Source: Enterobacter kobei (GTDB lineage Bacteria > Pseudomonadota > Gammaproteobacteria > Enterobacterales > Enterobacteriaceae). From it: a stretch of 64,000 nucleotides of DNA. Shown here piece by piece: positions 20,614 to 30,695 of this stretch. The stretch's first letter is position 1. Every line of letters begins with the position of its first letter. A model generated the notes under the pieces. The model was not told the DNA's origin. It did not search any database and saw only the letters and a list, made by a program, of their open reading frames with translations. The translations under genes and the position numbers were made by a program. The DNA is taken from contig NZ_CP017181.1 in NCBI RefSeq assembly GCF_001729765.1, positions 4,464,001-4,528,000 of the forward strand. The letters run 5' to 3'.

Positions 20614-21618
20614 CTATGGTTTACCCACAAACCCAATCGCTTCATACACCGCTTTGAGGGTTTCTGACGCGCGCGCGCTGGCTTTTTCCGCGCCGTCTTT
20701 CATCACCTTCTGCAGGAAAGCTTCGTCGTTACGGTAGCGGTGATAACGCTCCTGCAACTCGGTCAGCATGCCGGAAACGGCGTCTGCCACTTCACCTTTC
20801 AGGTGACCATACATCTTGCCTTCGAAGTGCTGTTCCAGCTCTGGAATGCTCTGGCCGGTCACACCGGAGAGAATATCCAGCAGGTTGGAAACGCCCGCTT
20901 TATTCTGCACGTCGTAGCGCACCACTGGCGGCTCGTCGGAGTCGGTCACCGCACGCTTAAGCTTTTTAACCACGGATTTCGGATCTTCCAGCAGGCCGAT
21001 AACGTTGTTGCGGTTATCGTCTGACTTGGACATCTTCTTGGTCGGTTCCAGCAGCGACATGACGCGTGCGCCCGATTTCGGAATAAACGGCTCTGGTACT
21101 TTAAACACCTCGCCATAAAGCGCGTTGAAGCGCTGGGCGATATCGCGGCTCAGCTCCAGGTGCTGTTTCTGGTCTTCACCGACAGGAACCTGGTTGGTCT
21201 GGTACAGCAGAATGTCAGCCGCCATCAGCACCGGATAGTCAAACAGACCGGCGTTGATGTTTTCAGAATAGCGTGCGGATTTATCCTTGAACTGGGTCAT
21301 GCGGCTCAGTTCACCGAAGTAGGTGTAGCAGTTCAGCGCCCAGCCCAGCTGTGCGTGCTCTGGTACATGTGACTGAACGAAAATGGTGCTCTTCTCAGGA
21401 TCAATGCCGCAGGCCAGATAGAGGGCCAGGGTGTCCAGGGTGGCTTTGCGCAGCTTCTCAGGATCCTGACGCGCAGTGATAGCATGAAGATCCACGATGC
21501 AGTAAATGCAATGGTAGTCATCCTGCATGCTGACCCACTGACGCAACGCACCCATGTAGTTACCAATGGTCAATTCACCTGACGGCTGTGCGCCACTAAA
21601 TACGATGGGCTTAGTCAT
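20614..21618 (-). CDS. trpS: Tryptophanyl-tRNA synthetase
   Basis: A 334-residue class I aminoacyl-tRNA synthetase that charges tRNA-Trp. Class I signatures are visible: the HIGH variant TIGNYMG near residue 17 after AQPSGEL, and KMSKS in [13 protein letters not shown] near residue 195. It ends the minus-strand series aroK-aroB-damX-dam-rpe-gph-trpS and overlaps gph by 8 bases, indicating coupled translation. Length equals E. coli TrpS. A strong terminator follows. Confidence 0.98.
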   Translation of the reverse strand: MTKPIVFSGAQPSGELTIGNYMGALRQWVSMQDDYHCIYCIVDLHAITARQDPEKLRKATLDTLALYLACGIDPEKSTIFVQSHVPEHAQLGWALNCYTYFGELSRMTQFKDKSARYSENINAGLFDYPVLMAADILLYQTNQVPVGEDQKQHLELSRDIAQRFNALYGEVFKVPEPFIPKSGARVMSLLEPTKKMSKSDDNRNNVIGLLEDPKSVVKKLKRAVTDSDEPPVVRYDVQNKAGVSNLLDILSGVTGQSIPELEQHFEGKMYGHLKGEVADAVSGMLTELQERYHRYRNDEAFLQKVMKDGAEKASARASETLKAVYEAIGFVGKP

Positions 21619-22372
21619 TATTCAATTCCTGATGTTCACTGTGCGAAAGCCCGAGTGCGGGCAACAAATCTTTGAAGTGGTCGAACACAACATCCGGCTC
21701 ACTCAGCGTTATGGCCTCACCGTAGTTGTAGCCATAGGTCAATCCGACGGAAGGACATCCTGCCGCGCGGGCAGCCAGAATATCATTGCGGGAATCCCCG
21801 ACAAAGAGCAGCTCCGCAGGTGTTAAGGATAATTTTCCTGCCACCAGCAACAGCGGTTCCGGATGCGGCTTTTTGTTTTGCACATCATCGCCGCCCACAA
21901 TCACGGAGAAATATTTCGCGATATCCAGCGCGTCGAGAAGAGGGGCAACAAACGGCGTGGGTTTATTGGTCACTAGCCCAAGCGGGATGCCTTGGGCATG
22001 CAGCACGCTCAGGGTTTCCTGGACGTCCGGGAAGAGAAAACTCCCCTCTTCAACGGTCTCTTCATAGAAACGATTGAACAGTTTGCGCAGGATACGCAGC
22101 TGCTCATCCTGAGGGATATCTGCGTGATCGACGCTCGGTTTGCCCTGCGCGGAACGCTGCGACGCGCGCTCCTGACGAGCCCACGTTAACGCGCGCTCCA
22201 TCAGCACATCGGCACCGTTGCCAATCCACGTCACAACACGTTCTTCGCCCGCAACGGGCAGTTCAAGGGCATACAGCGCCTGATCCACGGCGCTCGTTAA
22301 GCCCGGCGCGCTGTCAACCAGCGTGCCGTCGAGGTCGAACGCTACACCCCGAATTGCCTGCAATTTATCCAT
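21611..22372 (-). CDS. gph: Phosphoglycolate phosphatase
   Basis: A 253-residue HAD-superfamily hydrolase that removes 2-phosphoglycolate produced during repair of DNA 3'-phosphoglycolate ends. The nucleophile motif is [13 protein letters not shown] (Asp13, Asp15), with the T/S motif in LGLVTNKP and a C-terminal [16 protein letters not shown] metal-binding motif. It overlaps rpe upstream and trpS downstream by 8 bases each. The same order is found in E. coli. Confidence 0.97.
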   Translation of the reverse strand: MDKLQAIRGVAFDLDGTLVDSAPGLTSAVDQALYALELPVAGEERVVTWIGNGADVLMERALTWARQERASQRSAQGKPSVDHADIPQDEQLRILRKLFNRFYEETVEEGSFLFPDVQETLSVLHAQGIPLGLVTNKPTPFVAPLLDALDIAKYFSVIVGGDDVQNKKPHPEPLLLVAGKLSLTPAELLFVGDSRNDILAARAAGCPSVGLTYGYNYGEAITLSEPDVVFDHFKDLLPALGLSHSEHQELNND

Positions 22373-23042
22373 GACTTACCTTCGCCAGCTCGCGGCGCAT
22401 TTCATCAATGACTTTTTTGTAATCCGGTTGGTCGAAAATGGCCGACCCGGCAACGAACATATCCGCGCCCGCTGCCGCAATTTCACCAATGTTATTCACT
22501 TTCACACCGCCGTCCACTTCCAGGCGAATATCGTATCCTGACTCATCAATACGACGGCGCACTTCGCGCAGCTTGTCCAGCGTATGAGGGATGAACGACT
22601 GACCGCCAAAGCCCGGGTTAACAGACATCAGCAAAATGACGTCCAGTTTATCCATGACATGATCGAGATAGCTCAACGGCGTGGCCGGGTTAAACACCAG
22701 ACCCGCCTTACAGCCATTCTCTTTGATCAGCTGCAGGGTGCGGTCCACATGTTCTGAGGCTTCCGGATGGAAAGTGATGATGCTGGCCCCCGCCGCGGCG
22801 AAGTCTGGCACGATTCGGTCGACCGGCTTGACCATCAGGTGAACGTCGATCGGCGCGGTGATGCCGTAGTTACGCAGCGCCTTGAGCACCATTGGGCCAA
22901 TCGTCAGGTTGGGGACATAGTGGTTATCCATAACGTCGAAATGGACGACATCTGCGCCAGCCGCGAGAGCTTTAGCCGTGTCTTCACCCAGGCGGGCAAA
23001 ATCGGCCGACAGAATTGAGGGAGCAATCAAAAACTGTTTCAT
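22365..23042 (-). CDS. rpe: Ribulose-phosphate 3-epimerase
   Basis: A 225-residue TIM-barrel enzyme interconverting ribulose 5-phosphate and xylulose 5-phosphate in the pentose phosphate pathway. Family motifs are visible: [12 protein letters not shown] near residue 34, HLMV near 68, [12 protein letters not shown] near 137 and LEVDGGV near 174, holding the metal and catalytic aspartates. I chose the second ATG (MKQFLIAPS): AAGGAG lies 6 bases before it, whereas it abuts the ATG two codons earlier. It overlaps gph by 8 bases. Confidence 0.97.
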   Translation of the reverse strand: MKQFLIAPSILSADFARLGEDTAKALAAGADVVHFDVMDNHYVPNLTIGPMVLKALRNYGITAPIDVHLMVKPVDRIVPDFAAAGASIITFHPEASEHVDRTLQLIKENGCKAGLVFNPATPLSYLDHVMDKLDVILLMSVNPGFGGQSFIPHTLDKLREVRRRIDESGYDIRLEVDGGVKVNNIGEIAAAGADMFVAGSAIFDQPDYKKVIDEMRRELAKVSHG

Positions 23043-23083
23043 CCGCATCTCCTTGAAATGTGTTTACCGGCGGGCAAAACGGC

Positions 23084-23896
23084 TCAGGGGCGATAAAGAG
23101 CCAGGAGTTCGTCCACCTTTTTACGTGTGCCGCCGTTGCTGCTAATGCTACGCCGCACTTTAACCTGAAAATGCTTCGCGGCTTTATACCATTCGCGCGT
23201 ATCAGGCGTATCGTGATTCGAAATTAACACCGGAATTCTTTTGCTGACCAGCTTTTCCGCCATCTCCGCCAGACGCGCCTGTTCGGCCGGGCTGAAGCTG
23301 TTGGTATGGTAGGCGGTGAAATTCGCCGTCGCCGACAGCGGGGCGTACGGAGGGTCACAGTAAACCACCGAATTTACGCCCGCCAGTTCCATACACTCCT
23401 CATAGGAGAGACAGTGGAACTCTGCATTCTGCGCTTTTGCAGCAAAGTGATATAACTCGTCCTGCGGGAAGTACGGGCGCTTATAACGACCAAACGGCAC
23501 GTTGAATTCACCACGCAGATTATACCGGCACAGGCCGTTGTAACCATGACGGTTGAGATAGAGGAACAACAGAGCGCGGCGGAACGGATCCTGGCTCTGA
23601 TTAAACTCCGTGCGGAACCGATAGTAGACGTCAGGGTTGTTGTTCTCAGGCGTAAACAGCTTACGCGCCTCTTCCACATACTCATCGGTACGCAGTTTGA
23701 CGATGTTATAGAGGCTGATAAGGTCGCTGTTGATATCCGCGAGGATATAACGAGAAAAATCGGTGTTCAGGAACACCGATCCTGCACCCACGAAGGGCTC
23801 GATAAGACACTCGCCTTTTGGCAGGTGCTTTTTAATATCATCGAGCAGGGGGTATTTCCCCCCTGCCCATTTCAGAAAAGCGCGATTTTTTTTCAT
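23084..23896 (-). CDS. dam: DNA adenine methylase (GATC)
   Basis: A 270-residue N6-adenine methyltransferase acting on GATC, used in mismatch repair, replication timing and gene regulation. The AdoMet-binding FVGAGSVF lies near residue 35 and the catalytic DPPY at 181-184, in the alpha-class order. The C-terminus (ELLALYRP) is about eight residues shorter than in E. coli K-12 Dam, with no effect on the motifs. It lies between damX and rpe in the conserved aroK superoperon. Confidence 0.97.
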   Translation of the reverse strand: MKKNRAFLKWAGGKYPLLDDIKKHLPKGECLIEPFVGAGSVFLNTDFSRYILADINSDLISLYNIVKLRTDEYVEEARKLFTPENNNPDVYYRFRTEFNQSQDPFRRALLFLYLNRHGYNGLCRYNLRGEFNVPFGRYKRPYFPQDELYHFAAKAQNAEFHCLSYEECMELAGVNSVVYCDPPYAPLSATANFTAYHTNSFSPAEQARLAEMAEKLVSKRIPVLISNHDTPDTREWYKAAKHFQVKVRRSISSNGGTRKKVDELLALYRP

Positions 23897-23963
23897 GCTG
23901 ACTAACTGATTACACCTTCTCCGGCTGTGGAGAAAGCTCCGACAGCATCCTGCGCTTTAAACA

Positions 23964-25259
23964 TTACTTCAGATCGGCCTGAACCTGATGAATCGGCTTC
24001 GCCCATGGGTTTTTAGCCTGAACATCTGCAGGCAGCGACGCCACGGCACGTTTCGCTTCATCTTTGGATGCATAAACCCCGCTAACCAACACATACCACG
24101 GTTGACCGTTTCGGGTCGTCTGATAAACCACGTAGTTTTTCAGATTTGATTTCTTCGCCCAACCGTTGAGGTTGTCATAGTTAGACGAACTGCTCAACTG
24201 CAGCGTGTAGTTGCTGGATGGCGCAGATTTCAGCGAGCTGACGTTGCCTGCGGTTTTGCCTGCTGTCGTGCTGGAAGCCGTCGCGGCAGGCGCAGTGGTG
24301 GCCGCCGGTGCCGTTGTGGTCGCCGTCGCTTTCGGTGCAGTCTGCGTGACTGGCGCTTTGGCCGGCTCGTTCACGGCAGCTGTAGCCGTGTGTTTCGGCT
24401 GTGTCGGTGCGGCTTTCACTTCAGGCGCTTTGACTACGGCCTGAGGTTTGGTTTCACGCTTAGGCTCAATCACCGCCTGCTTACGTTCAGGACGTGTCGC
24501 CGTTTGCGTCTGACGCGGCTTGGTTTCCGTCGCCGCAGTTTGCGGCTGAGCGTTACCACCGCGAATCGGCGCAACGGTTGCAGGTTCAGTTGGCAGCGTA
24601 GAGTTCACCACAACGTTATCAACCTGCTGCTGGTTCTGTGGCTGCGTCAGTGCATTGTTCAGGTCTCCCTGAACTTCTACACGCTGCTGGCCTTCAGGCG
24701 TAACGGGAGCCTGGCCCTGAGCTGGGGTTGATGACACAGGCGGCAGGGAAACATCCTGCGGCGTCGTGGTGTTGCTGGCAGTCTGCTCAGCGGAAGTGGT
24801 GCCCGGCGCTGGCTGCGCACCGTTCGCCTGATCCGTCGCATCGTTACCGGAAAGATTAATGCTCTTCTCAGTAGAAGCCGTCTGCTCGGTTGAGTTCGTT
24901 GACGGTGCTTTCAGCGCGGAGCCAATGCCAACAATCAGCAGCACAAGCACCAAAACGCCAAGGCCCATCATAATATACTGGCGGGAAGCCGGTTTCTGCG
25001 CAGCGGCTTTTTTACGTTTACGCGGGCGACGCTCTACAGGCTGTTCGTCCATTGAATCTTCTTCGGACTCATAATCCTCTTCTTCTCGCTCATCACGCGC
25101 GTTGCGGCTACGCGAAGGGCGACGATCGTCTGCATCCAGTTCAACATCGTCAAAGTTGATCTGCGGCTCGTTATCACGTTCTGAAGATTGACGAGAACGA
25201 CCAGTACGACGATCGCTGGGATCGGGTTTCAGCTCGTCTTCTGGTTTGAATTCATCCAT
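23964..25259 (-). CDS. damX: Cell division protein DamX
   Basis: A 431-residue bitopic inner membrane protein recruited to the division septum. A charged cytoplasmic N-terminus (residues 1-93, rich in Asp, Glu and Arg) is followed by one membrane segment (about 95-116). Then comes a long low-complexity Pro/Thr/Ala/Gln periplasmic linker (117-345) and a C-terminal SPOR domain (about 348-425: [19 protein letters not shown]... [16 protein letters not shown]), which binds denuded septal peptidoglycan. The linker accounts for long open frames on the other strand, which are artefacts. Confidence 0.95.
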   Translation of the reverse strand: MDEFKPEDELKPDPSDRRTGRSRQSSERDNEPQINFDDVELDADDRRPSRSRNARDEREEEDYESEEDSMDEQPVERRPRKRKKAAAQKPASRQYIMMGLGVLVLVLLIVGIGSALKAPSTNSTEQTASTEKSINLSGNDATDQANGAQPAPGTTSAEQTASNTTTPQDVSLPPVSSTPAQGQAPVTPEGQQRVEVQGDLNNALTQPQNQQQVDNVVVNSTLPTEPATVAPIRGGNAQPQTAATETKPRQTQTATRPERKQAVIEPKRETKPQAVVKAPEVKAAPTQPKHTATAAVNEPAKAPVTQTAPKATATTTAPAATTAPAATASSTTAGKTAGNVSSLKSAPSSNYTLQLSSSSNYDNLNGWAKKSNLKNYVVYQTTRNGQPWYVLVSGVYASKDEAKRAVASLPADVQAKNPWAKPIHQVQADLK

Positions 25260-25351
25260 TTAACACCCCACTCAAAGGCTTATGCCTACGTCTTTGCATT
25301 TCGCCTGAAGCTAAACGACCACCGGTAAAAGTGGCCTGACCTTTCTAGTTG

Positions 25352-26440
25352 TTACGCCTGCTGACAATCAGCGATAGCGCCAAGAACGACATCGTGCGAC
25401 ACTCCGCCGCGCACTTCACTCTTCCCTATTGCAAGCGGGAGTACAAGACGCATCTCACCTGCCAATACTTTTTTATCGCGCATCATGTGGGGTAAATACG
25501 CTTGCGCCGACATCTCCTGCGGCCCGGTTACCGGCAAACCTGCACGTTCAAGCAGCGCAATGATACGTGCCGTCTCTTCCGGTTTAAACTGACCCAGACG
25601 TTCAGAGGTGCGGGCTGCCATGACCATTCCGGCTGCGACGGCTTCACCGTGCAACCAGTTGCCGTAACCCATTTCGGCTTCAATGGCGTGACCAAACGTA
25701 TGCCCAAGATTCAGTAAAGCACGTAAGCCGGTTTCACGCTCGTCTGCGGCGACAACTTCTGCTTTCAGTTCACAACAACGACGAATGCAGTATGCCAGTT
25801 TTGCTTCATCCAGGCGCAACAACGCATCCATATTCTCTTCCAGCCAGTTAAAGAACTCGCCATCCAGAATAATGCCGTATTTGATCACTTCAGCCAGACC
25901 CGAAGCCAGCTCGCGCGTCGGCAGGGTTTTCAGACAGTCGAGATCCACTACGACCGATGCGGGTTGGTAGAACGCGCCAATCATGTTTTTGCCGAGCGGA
26001 TGGTTGACTGCGGTTTTGCCGCCGACAGAGGAGTCGACCTGTGACAGCAACGTGGTCGGGATTTGAATAAAACGAACGCCACGTTGATAACTTGCGGCCG
26101 CAAAGCCGGTCAGATCGCCCACAACACCGCCGCCCAGGGCAAGCAGTGTTGTATCGCGACCATGCGGTTTTTGCAGCAATGCGGTAAAGACGGTATCCAG
26201 TACCGTCAGGCTTTTATACTGCTCGCCATCGGGCAGAATCACACTGTCGACTTTAACGCCTGCCCGCTCAAGCAGGTGGCGTACGCGGTCGAGATAAAGC
26301 GGAGCCAGCGTCTCATTGGTGACCAGCATCGCCTGATCACCCGCTTTTAGTGGTAAAAAGGAAGCTGGGTCGTTAAACAAACCAGCCGCGATGGTGATAG
26401 GGTAACTACGTTCCCCGAGAGTAACTGTAATCCTCTCCAT
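25352..26440 (-). CDS. aroB: 3-dehydroquinate synthase
   Basis: A 362-residue NAD- and Zn-dependent enzyme for the second step of the shikimate pathway, converting DAHP to 3-dehydroquinate. The NAD-binding [19 protein letters not shown] lies near residue 104 and the metal ligands in [14 protein letters not shown] and [11 protein letters not shown] (around 247-265). Its product feeds further steps toward AroK, encoded just upstream (56-base gap). Length equals E. coli AroB. Confidence 0.98.
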   Translation of the reverse strand: MERITVTLGERSYPITIAAGLFNDPASFLPLKAGDQAMLVTNETLAPLYLDRVRHLLERAGVKVDSVILPDGEQYKSLTVLDTVFTALLQKPHGRDTTLLALGGGVVGDLTGFAAASYQRGVRFIQIPTTLLSQVDSSVGGKTAVNHPLGKNMIGAFYQPASVVVDLDCLKTLPTRELASGLAEVIKYGIILDGEFFNWLEENMDALLRLDEAKLAYCIRRCCELKAEVVAADERETGLRALLNLGHTFGHAIEAEMGYGNWLHGEAVAAGMVMAARTSERLGQFKPEETARIIALLERAGLPVTGPQEMSAQAYLPHMMRDKKVLAGEMRLVLPLAIGKSEVRGGVSHDVVLGAIADCQQA

Positions 26441-26496
26441 GACGCGACATCCACCTTTAATGCTTTACCCGCAAGCGAGTGTATATAAAGCCAGAA

Positions 26497-27018
26497 TCAG
26501 TTGCTTTCCAGCATATGAATAATCTGGTTTGCAACCACTTTAGCGCTCTGATCGTCAGTGCGAATGGTCACATCGGCAATCTCTTCGTACAGCGGATTGC
26601 GTTCATCGGCCAACGCTTCCAGAACTTCGCGAGGTGGCGTTTCAACCTGCAGCAACGGGCGCTTTTTATCGCGCTGCGTACGTGCCAGCTGTTTCTCAAT
26701 GGTCGTCTCAAGATAGACCACTACGCCACGGGCGGAGAGACGGTTGCGGGTTTCGCGAGATTTCACAGAGCCGCCGCCTGTTGCCAGTACGATGCCCTGT
26801 TTTTCCGTGAGTTCGTTGATCACTTTTTCTTCTCGGTCACGGAAACCTTCTTCGCCTTCTACATCGAAAACCCAGCCCACATCAGCTCCGGTTCGTTTCT
26901 CAATCTCTTGATCAGAATCGTAAAATTCCATATTGAGTTGTTGAGCTAACTGACGCCCAATAGTGCTTTTGCCGGCACCCATAGGCCCAACCAGAAAGAT
27001 ATTGCGTTTCTCTGCCAT
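26497..27018 (-). CDS. aroK: Shikimate kinase I
   Basis: A 173-residue kinase that phosphorylates shikimate. The Walker A loop is GPMGAGKST (residues 11-19), shikimate-binding residues lie in DSDQEIEKR and ATGGGSV, and the lid is near [11 protein letters not shown] chose the ATG giving MAEKRNIF, the E. coli start and length; an in-frame codon 18 residues earlier has no support. It heads the aroKB-damX-dam-rpe-gph-trpS superoperon, and the 286-base gap upstream probably holds its promoter and long leader. Confidence 0.97.
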   Translation of the reverse strand: MAEKRNIFLVGPMGAGKSTIGRQLAQQLNMEFYDSDQEIEKRTGADVGWVFDVEGEEGFRDREEKVINELTEKQGIVLATGGGSVKSRETRNRLSARGVVVYLETTIEKQLARTQRDKKRPLLQVETPPREVLEALADERNPLYEEIADVTIRTDDQSAKVVANQIIHMLESN

Positions 27019-27304
27019 TTTATCGGTACTACTAAGACTATTCGTTAATGGTAATCCCCGCTTCGCAGACACCCGGCGTAGCAGGACATGAACTGAAACC
27101 TCATATGCAATAGAGCGAGAGTCAGACTAAAAATTATCTCAATACTCCGGCTTGTTTGGCAACTGATTAAATCACCACGCCGGTCGCATAAGGTAATAAG
27201 ACGTAAGTCCAACTCAAATCGGTACTCCTTGTATGCTAATTCATGCCCCACGTCAAACATCTGCAACAAACTGAATGCAAAATCATTGCGGGGATCGTTA
27301 CCCG

Positions 27305-28543
27305 TCAGTGAATAGCCACCAGACGTGGTGTAATAAACACCACTAACTCACGCCGTTCATTGTCTTTTCCATCATGGCGAAAAAGTTGTCCCAGCCAGGG
27401 GATACGGCTAAGCCCGGGTACGCCGTCACTGCCGGTTTTATTCTTTTGCGAGAAAATCCCGCCCAGCGCCAGCGTTTCTCCACTTTTGACCTCCACCTGG
27501 GTTTCTATCTCCTGCTTGTCGATGGCCAGCGTTTCACCGTCAGCCTGCTGCAACACCTGTCCCGGCATGTTTTCACTGATGTGTAATTTCAGTCGCACGC
27601 GTCCACCGGGCAATACCACCGGCGTGACCTCCATTCCGAGTACTGCCTCTTTAAACTCCACCGAGGTCGCGCCGCTTTCGCCGCTTGAGACCTGATACGG
27701 GATCTCACTGCCCTGCTTGATGCTTGCCGGTTGCATATGCGAGGCCAGCAGCCGGGGGCTGGCGATGATATCGACCTGCTGTTTTTGTTCCAGCGCAGAT
27801 AACTCCAGATCCAGCAGCCTGCCGTTAATCCGCCCGATGTTAAACCCCACATGGCTGGTTGCGCTGGCCACGGACAGATCGCTGCCAAGGGTCGTAATCT
27901 GTCCAACCCTGCCCGCCTCGGTAGCGTCAGCGAGATTCCATTTCACGCCCAGCTCACGGAGGCTTTTTTCATTAATGGTGACAATGTGCGCCGCCAGCTC
28001 AACCTGCTCGACGGGAATATCCATCTGCAACGCCCACTGTTGCAGCGCTTCCAGCGCGGCCGCGTTATCTCTGACCAGCAGGCGGTTGGTACGTTTGTCG
28101 ACCGATACACTCCCCTTTGGACTCAGAAGCTTTTCCGCGGCTTTTTGCAGTTCCCCGGCATCCGCATATGAAAAAGGGAGGCTTTGCGAGACCAGCGGTG
28201 CATCAAGCTGTCGACGCGCCCGCTCCTGCTCTAAACGTTCCCGCCGATCGCGCAGCCATGCCGGGGTATGAACATAAAAAATGCTGCGCTCCTCGTGCAA
28301 AACGAGCCCGGCGCTGGCAACGACCGTCTGCAATGCTTGCCACCAGGGGACGCCCGTCAGATTAAGCGAGAGCGTGCCGCTGACATCGGGCGATATCACC
28401 AGATTACGGTTCTCCTGCGTAACCAGTGCCTGGAGCACCTGGGCCACAGGAACATCATCCACCACCAGCGTGACCGGCTTTGGCGCGGCGGCCCACAGCG
28501 GGTGGCTGAACGCCAGCAGCAACAGCACTATCCTTAACGTCAT
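27305..28543 (-). CDS. hofQ: Secretin HofQ, DNA utilisation
   Basis: A 412-residue outer membrane secretin of the PilQ type, required in E. coli for use of external DNA as nutrient. A signal peptide is visible (MTLRIVLLLLAFSHPLWAAA), then a short N0/N1 region (VDDVPVAQVLQAL...), and a C-terminal secretin domain (QKQQVDIIASPRLLA, ETQVEVKSGETLALGG, RRELVVFITPRLV). The ATG at 28543 is supported by AAGGA upstream and gives the E. coli length; it lies well inside hofP. It is the last gene of hofMNOPQ. Confidence 0.95.
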   Translation of the reverse strand: MTLRIVLLLLAFSHPLWAAAPKPVTLVVDDVPVAQVLQALVTQENRNLVISPDVSGTLSLNLTGVPWWQALQTVVASAGLVLHEERSIFYVHTPAWLRDRRERLEQERARRQLDAPLVSQSLPFSYADAGELQKAAEKLLSPKGSVSVDKRTNRLLVRDNAAALEALQQWALQMDIPVEQVELAAHIVTINEKSLRELGVKWNLADATEAGRVGQITTLGSDLSVASATSHVGFNIGRINGRLLDLELSALEQKQQVDIIASPRLLASHMQPASIKQGSEIPYQVSSGESGATSVEFKEAVLGMEVTPVVLPGGRVRLKLHISENMPGQVLQQADGETLAIDKQEIETQVEVKSGETLALGGIFSQKNKTGSDGVPGLSRIPWLGQLFRHDGKDNERRELVVFITPRLVAIH

Positions 28544-28859
28544 TTGTATCCTTTCCTTCTCGTTGCCACGTCCATTGCCCGGGTTCACATGTCTCCCCCA
28601 CGGCAATGACCAGTTCCGTTTCATTGATGGCGGTTATCTGCCAGCCCGCCGGAAAACGATCGTGCATTTTCATACGATGCCAGCGCTGTTGCCCGTCCTG
28701 TAAAATAGCCAGTCGCTGCTGTCCTGCTACCATTCCGCGGTAGTGCCACTGCGCCAGCTCGCCCGTAGCGCAAGGGTCATCCGGCGGACGAAACGGATCG
28801 CGGATGCCGGTCAATAACAGCACGGAACAAACCAGCAGGCACTTCGCGCTATTTCGCAT
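28455..28859 (-). CDS. hofP: DNA utilisation protein HofP
   Basis: A 134-residue protein resembling E. coli HofP (also 134 residues), a PilP-like partner of the HofQ secretin. A hydrophobic N-terminal signal or anchor (CLLVCSVLLLTG) is followed by RDPFRPP, a PilP-type segment, and WHYRGMVAGQQRLAIL. Its C-terminal 29 codons overlap the first codons of hofQ in another frame, an 89-base overlap. It overlaps the end of hofO by 11 bases. Function is inferred from the gene cluster. Confidence 0.88.
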   Translation of the reverse strand: MRNSAKCLLVCSVLLLTGIRDPFRPPDDPCATGELAQWHYRGMVAGQQRLAILQDGQQRWHRMKMHDRFPAGWQITAINETELVIAVGETCEPGQWTWQREGKDTNDVKDSAVAAGVQPPAVGRRAKAGHAGGG

Positions 28860-29304
28860 GTTCCAGCTCCAGCCGCAGGCGTAACACCGTACTTTGGGGC
28901 GAAATCGTAAAAGCAGCGACCTGCACATCCCGCTGTGCCAGCCGGGAAAAGAGTGCGGGGATCGCCTGCCACGCCGATTCCAGCGCCAGTTCGCCGCCGT
29001 TCTGCAACGGCTTCCAGTGCAGGAGCGTTGTTCCTTCACCCTGAAAATCGAGCGGCGAAAATGGCATCATCTCCCGTGCCGTCTGGGTTTCTGGACGAAG
29101 CGCTGTCTTACTGGCGGAAGGCCACAGCGACGCGTTAGTCCGCACCTCCTGGACCAGCTGCTGCTGTCGCTCTGTACACTCCCTCTCAACTGGCCGAAGC
29201 ACCGTGCTCCATGCTGCCAGTCCCACAAGGAAAATCCCCAGACACATGCAGATCAGCCGACACCAGGGGCGGCTATCACACCAGCGTTCTAACAGAGTCT
29301 CCAC
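28849..29304 (-). CDS. hofO: DNA utilisation protein HofO
   Basis: A 151-residue PilO-like protein with one N-terminal membrane segment (about residues 17-37, ICMCLGIFLVGLAAWSTVL) followed by a periplasmic coiled-coil region (ERECTERQQQLVQEV) and a small alpha/beta domain. In type IV pilus systems PilN and PilO form the inner membrane alignment complex. It starts with GTG three bases after hofN and overlaps hofP. Sequence similarity within this family is low; cluster order supports the call. Confidence 0.85.
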   Translation of the reverse strand: METLLERWCDSRPWCRLICMCLGIFLVGLAAWSTVLRPVERECTERQQQLVQEVRTNASLWPSASKTALRPETQTAREMMPFSPLDFQGEGTTLLHWKPLQNGGELALESAWQAIPALFSRLAQRDVQVAAFTISPQSTVLRLRLELEHAK

Positions 29305-29307
29305 GCG

Positions 29308-29802
29308 CTACCCCTCGCTTTTCAGGTGCAGAGTGAACATCCAGCGCCCCTGGCTATCCTGCCGAAGCTCCCCTTCAGGCCCGGGCGTAAAGCCGGCGAG
29401 TTGTCTCACCCCGTTGCGCAGCGCAGAGAGAGCCGGAAGGGTGGAGGCATACCCGATCATCATCAGCGCGGGAGGCTGATAACGCAGCTCTGTCAGCCAG
29501 ACCTGTGGGGGCATGGCGCGGGAAAGTGATTCCAGCACCGGTTGCCATGCGTGTCGTTGCAGCGTGCCCGCAGGCTTCTGCGTCACGGTGGTCAGTTTCT
29601 GGCGAGACATAAGGCCACGCTGCACGGACTGGGTTCCCACAAGCTGACTTTGCAGCGCGCGCAGCGTTACCTGATGGTTCATTCGCAGACTGAAAACGAT
29701 CATGAGGATCAGCAGCGACGTGCTGATAAACATGCCGCCCCAGAAACGCAGGCATCGCGCGCGACGCTGCTGACGCCAGGGCAGGAAATTGGTGACGTTC
29801 AT
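29308..29802 (-). CDS. hofN: DNA utilisation protein HofN
   Basis: A 164-residue PilN-like protein. A short cytoplasmic N-terminus NFLPWRQQRRARCLRFW carries the PilN motif that contacts PilM; then a membrane segment (about residues 22-40) and a periplasmic domain follow. It is somewhat shorter than the E. coli product (179). Its start overlaps the hofM stop by four bases (ATGA), and hofM encodes the PilM-like partner. Confidence 0.88.
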   Translation of the reverse strand: MNVTNFLPWRQQRRARCLRFWGGMFISTSLLILMIVFSLRMNHQVTLRALQSQLVGTQSVQRGLMSRQKLTTVTQKPAGTLQRHAWQPVLESLSRAMPPQVWLTELRYQPPALMMIGYASTLPALSALRNGVRQLAGFTPGPEGELRQDSQGRWMFTLHLKSEG

Positions 29803-30575
29803 TCAGGCTCCTCACTCATAGCCAGTGCCAGCGCGACGGTAAAGTCAGCTCCGCATTCGGGGAGAGGAGCATGGCAGCGTTGCAGGGTTTCCCATGGCGT
29901 CCGTTGGGTATCAAACAGCGCGATGTCGTTCGGGTTGAGGGCCAGCAGCGCCGCCAGCTCAGTGACGTTTTCTGCTTCCGTGGTGTATCGACGTCCCCAC
30001 TGGTGGCGCATGGCCCACAGCCATTGATGCTGATCCCGCCAGGCGACGCACGGCGTCGGTGCTACCGCAGGGAGCAGGTTCCCCAGCGCGCTGGCATCCG
30101 GGGTGATGGTCGCCAGCCGCAAATGCAGTGTTTTCGCCAGCGCCAGCAGCGTTTCAACCTCCTTGTTTTGTGCGGCAGTGACGTGATACGTATTGCTGAA
30201 CGTATCCTGGGTGTAATCGAAACAGAGGGTATCTGCGGACATCTCCAGTTCGCGCGAGAGCGACGCGCCCAGCCATGAGAGCTGTTCGCTGTCGCGCAGC
30301 GCAACCGCCGGGCGGGGAAGCGACCTTTGCAGAGTGCGCGCGGCTGGGAATGAGAGATAGACCCGGTGATAATGCGGCAGCGTCTTTCGCCAGTCGCGCA
30401 ACGCATCAACCAGCTGTTCCGGCTGGCAAATTTTGCCGTCACGAATCGTGCCTTCAGCAAGAGTGAATGCCCACCAGCGGCGTAAACACCAGCCGCCTCT
30501 CTCCCGGGCCAGCGCCGCAATCAGCACCCTATCCTGTTGAATATGAACGCCCGTTTGCCATGTTTTGAAAGCCAT
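29799..30575 (-). CDS. hofM: DNA utilisation protein HofM
   Basis: A 258-residue PilM-like cytoplasmic protein, first gene of the hofMNOPQ set. PilM proteins have an actin-like ATPase fold and recruit PilN; here the classic nucleotide-binding motifs are not obvious, as is usual for HofM. In E. coli the cluster is needed to grow on DNA and belongs to the Sxy/CRP competence regulon. It is divergent from mrcA with a 120-base gap. Confidence 0.9.
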   Translation of the reverse strand: MAFKTWQTGVHIQQDRVLIAALARERGGWCLRRWWAFTLAEGTIRDGKICQPEQLVDALRDWRKTLPHYHRVYLSFPAARTLQRSLPRPAVALRDSEQLSWLGASLSRELEMSADTLCFDYTQDTFSNTYHVTAAQNKEVETLLALAKTLHLRLATITPDASALGNLLPAVAPTPCVAWRDQHQWLWAMRHQWGRRYTTEAENVTELAALLALNPNDIALFDTQRTPWETLQRCHAPLPECGADFTVALALAMSEEPE

Positions 30576-30695
30576 ACTTCACGATCTCCTTATCGCCCGT
30601 CGCCGTGACGGCTATATCAATGAATCAGGCTTGCCTTTATACTACCGCGCGATTGTTTAGAAACTGCCCAAGTGAAACCAAATGGGAAATCTCCG

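Noticed and set aside
27045..27269. A 74-codon minus-strand frame in the aroK-hofQ gap
   Set aside because: No ribosome binding site, unusual composition and no recognised family. The gap is more likely the aroK promoter and leader.
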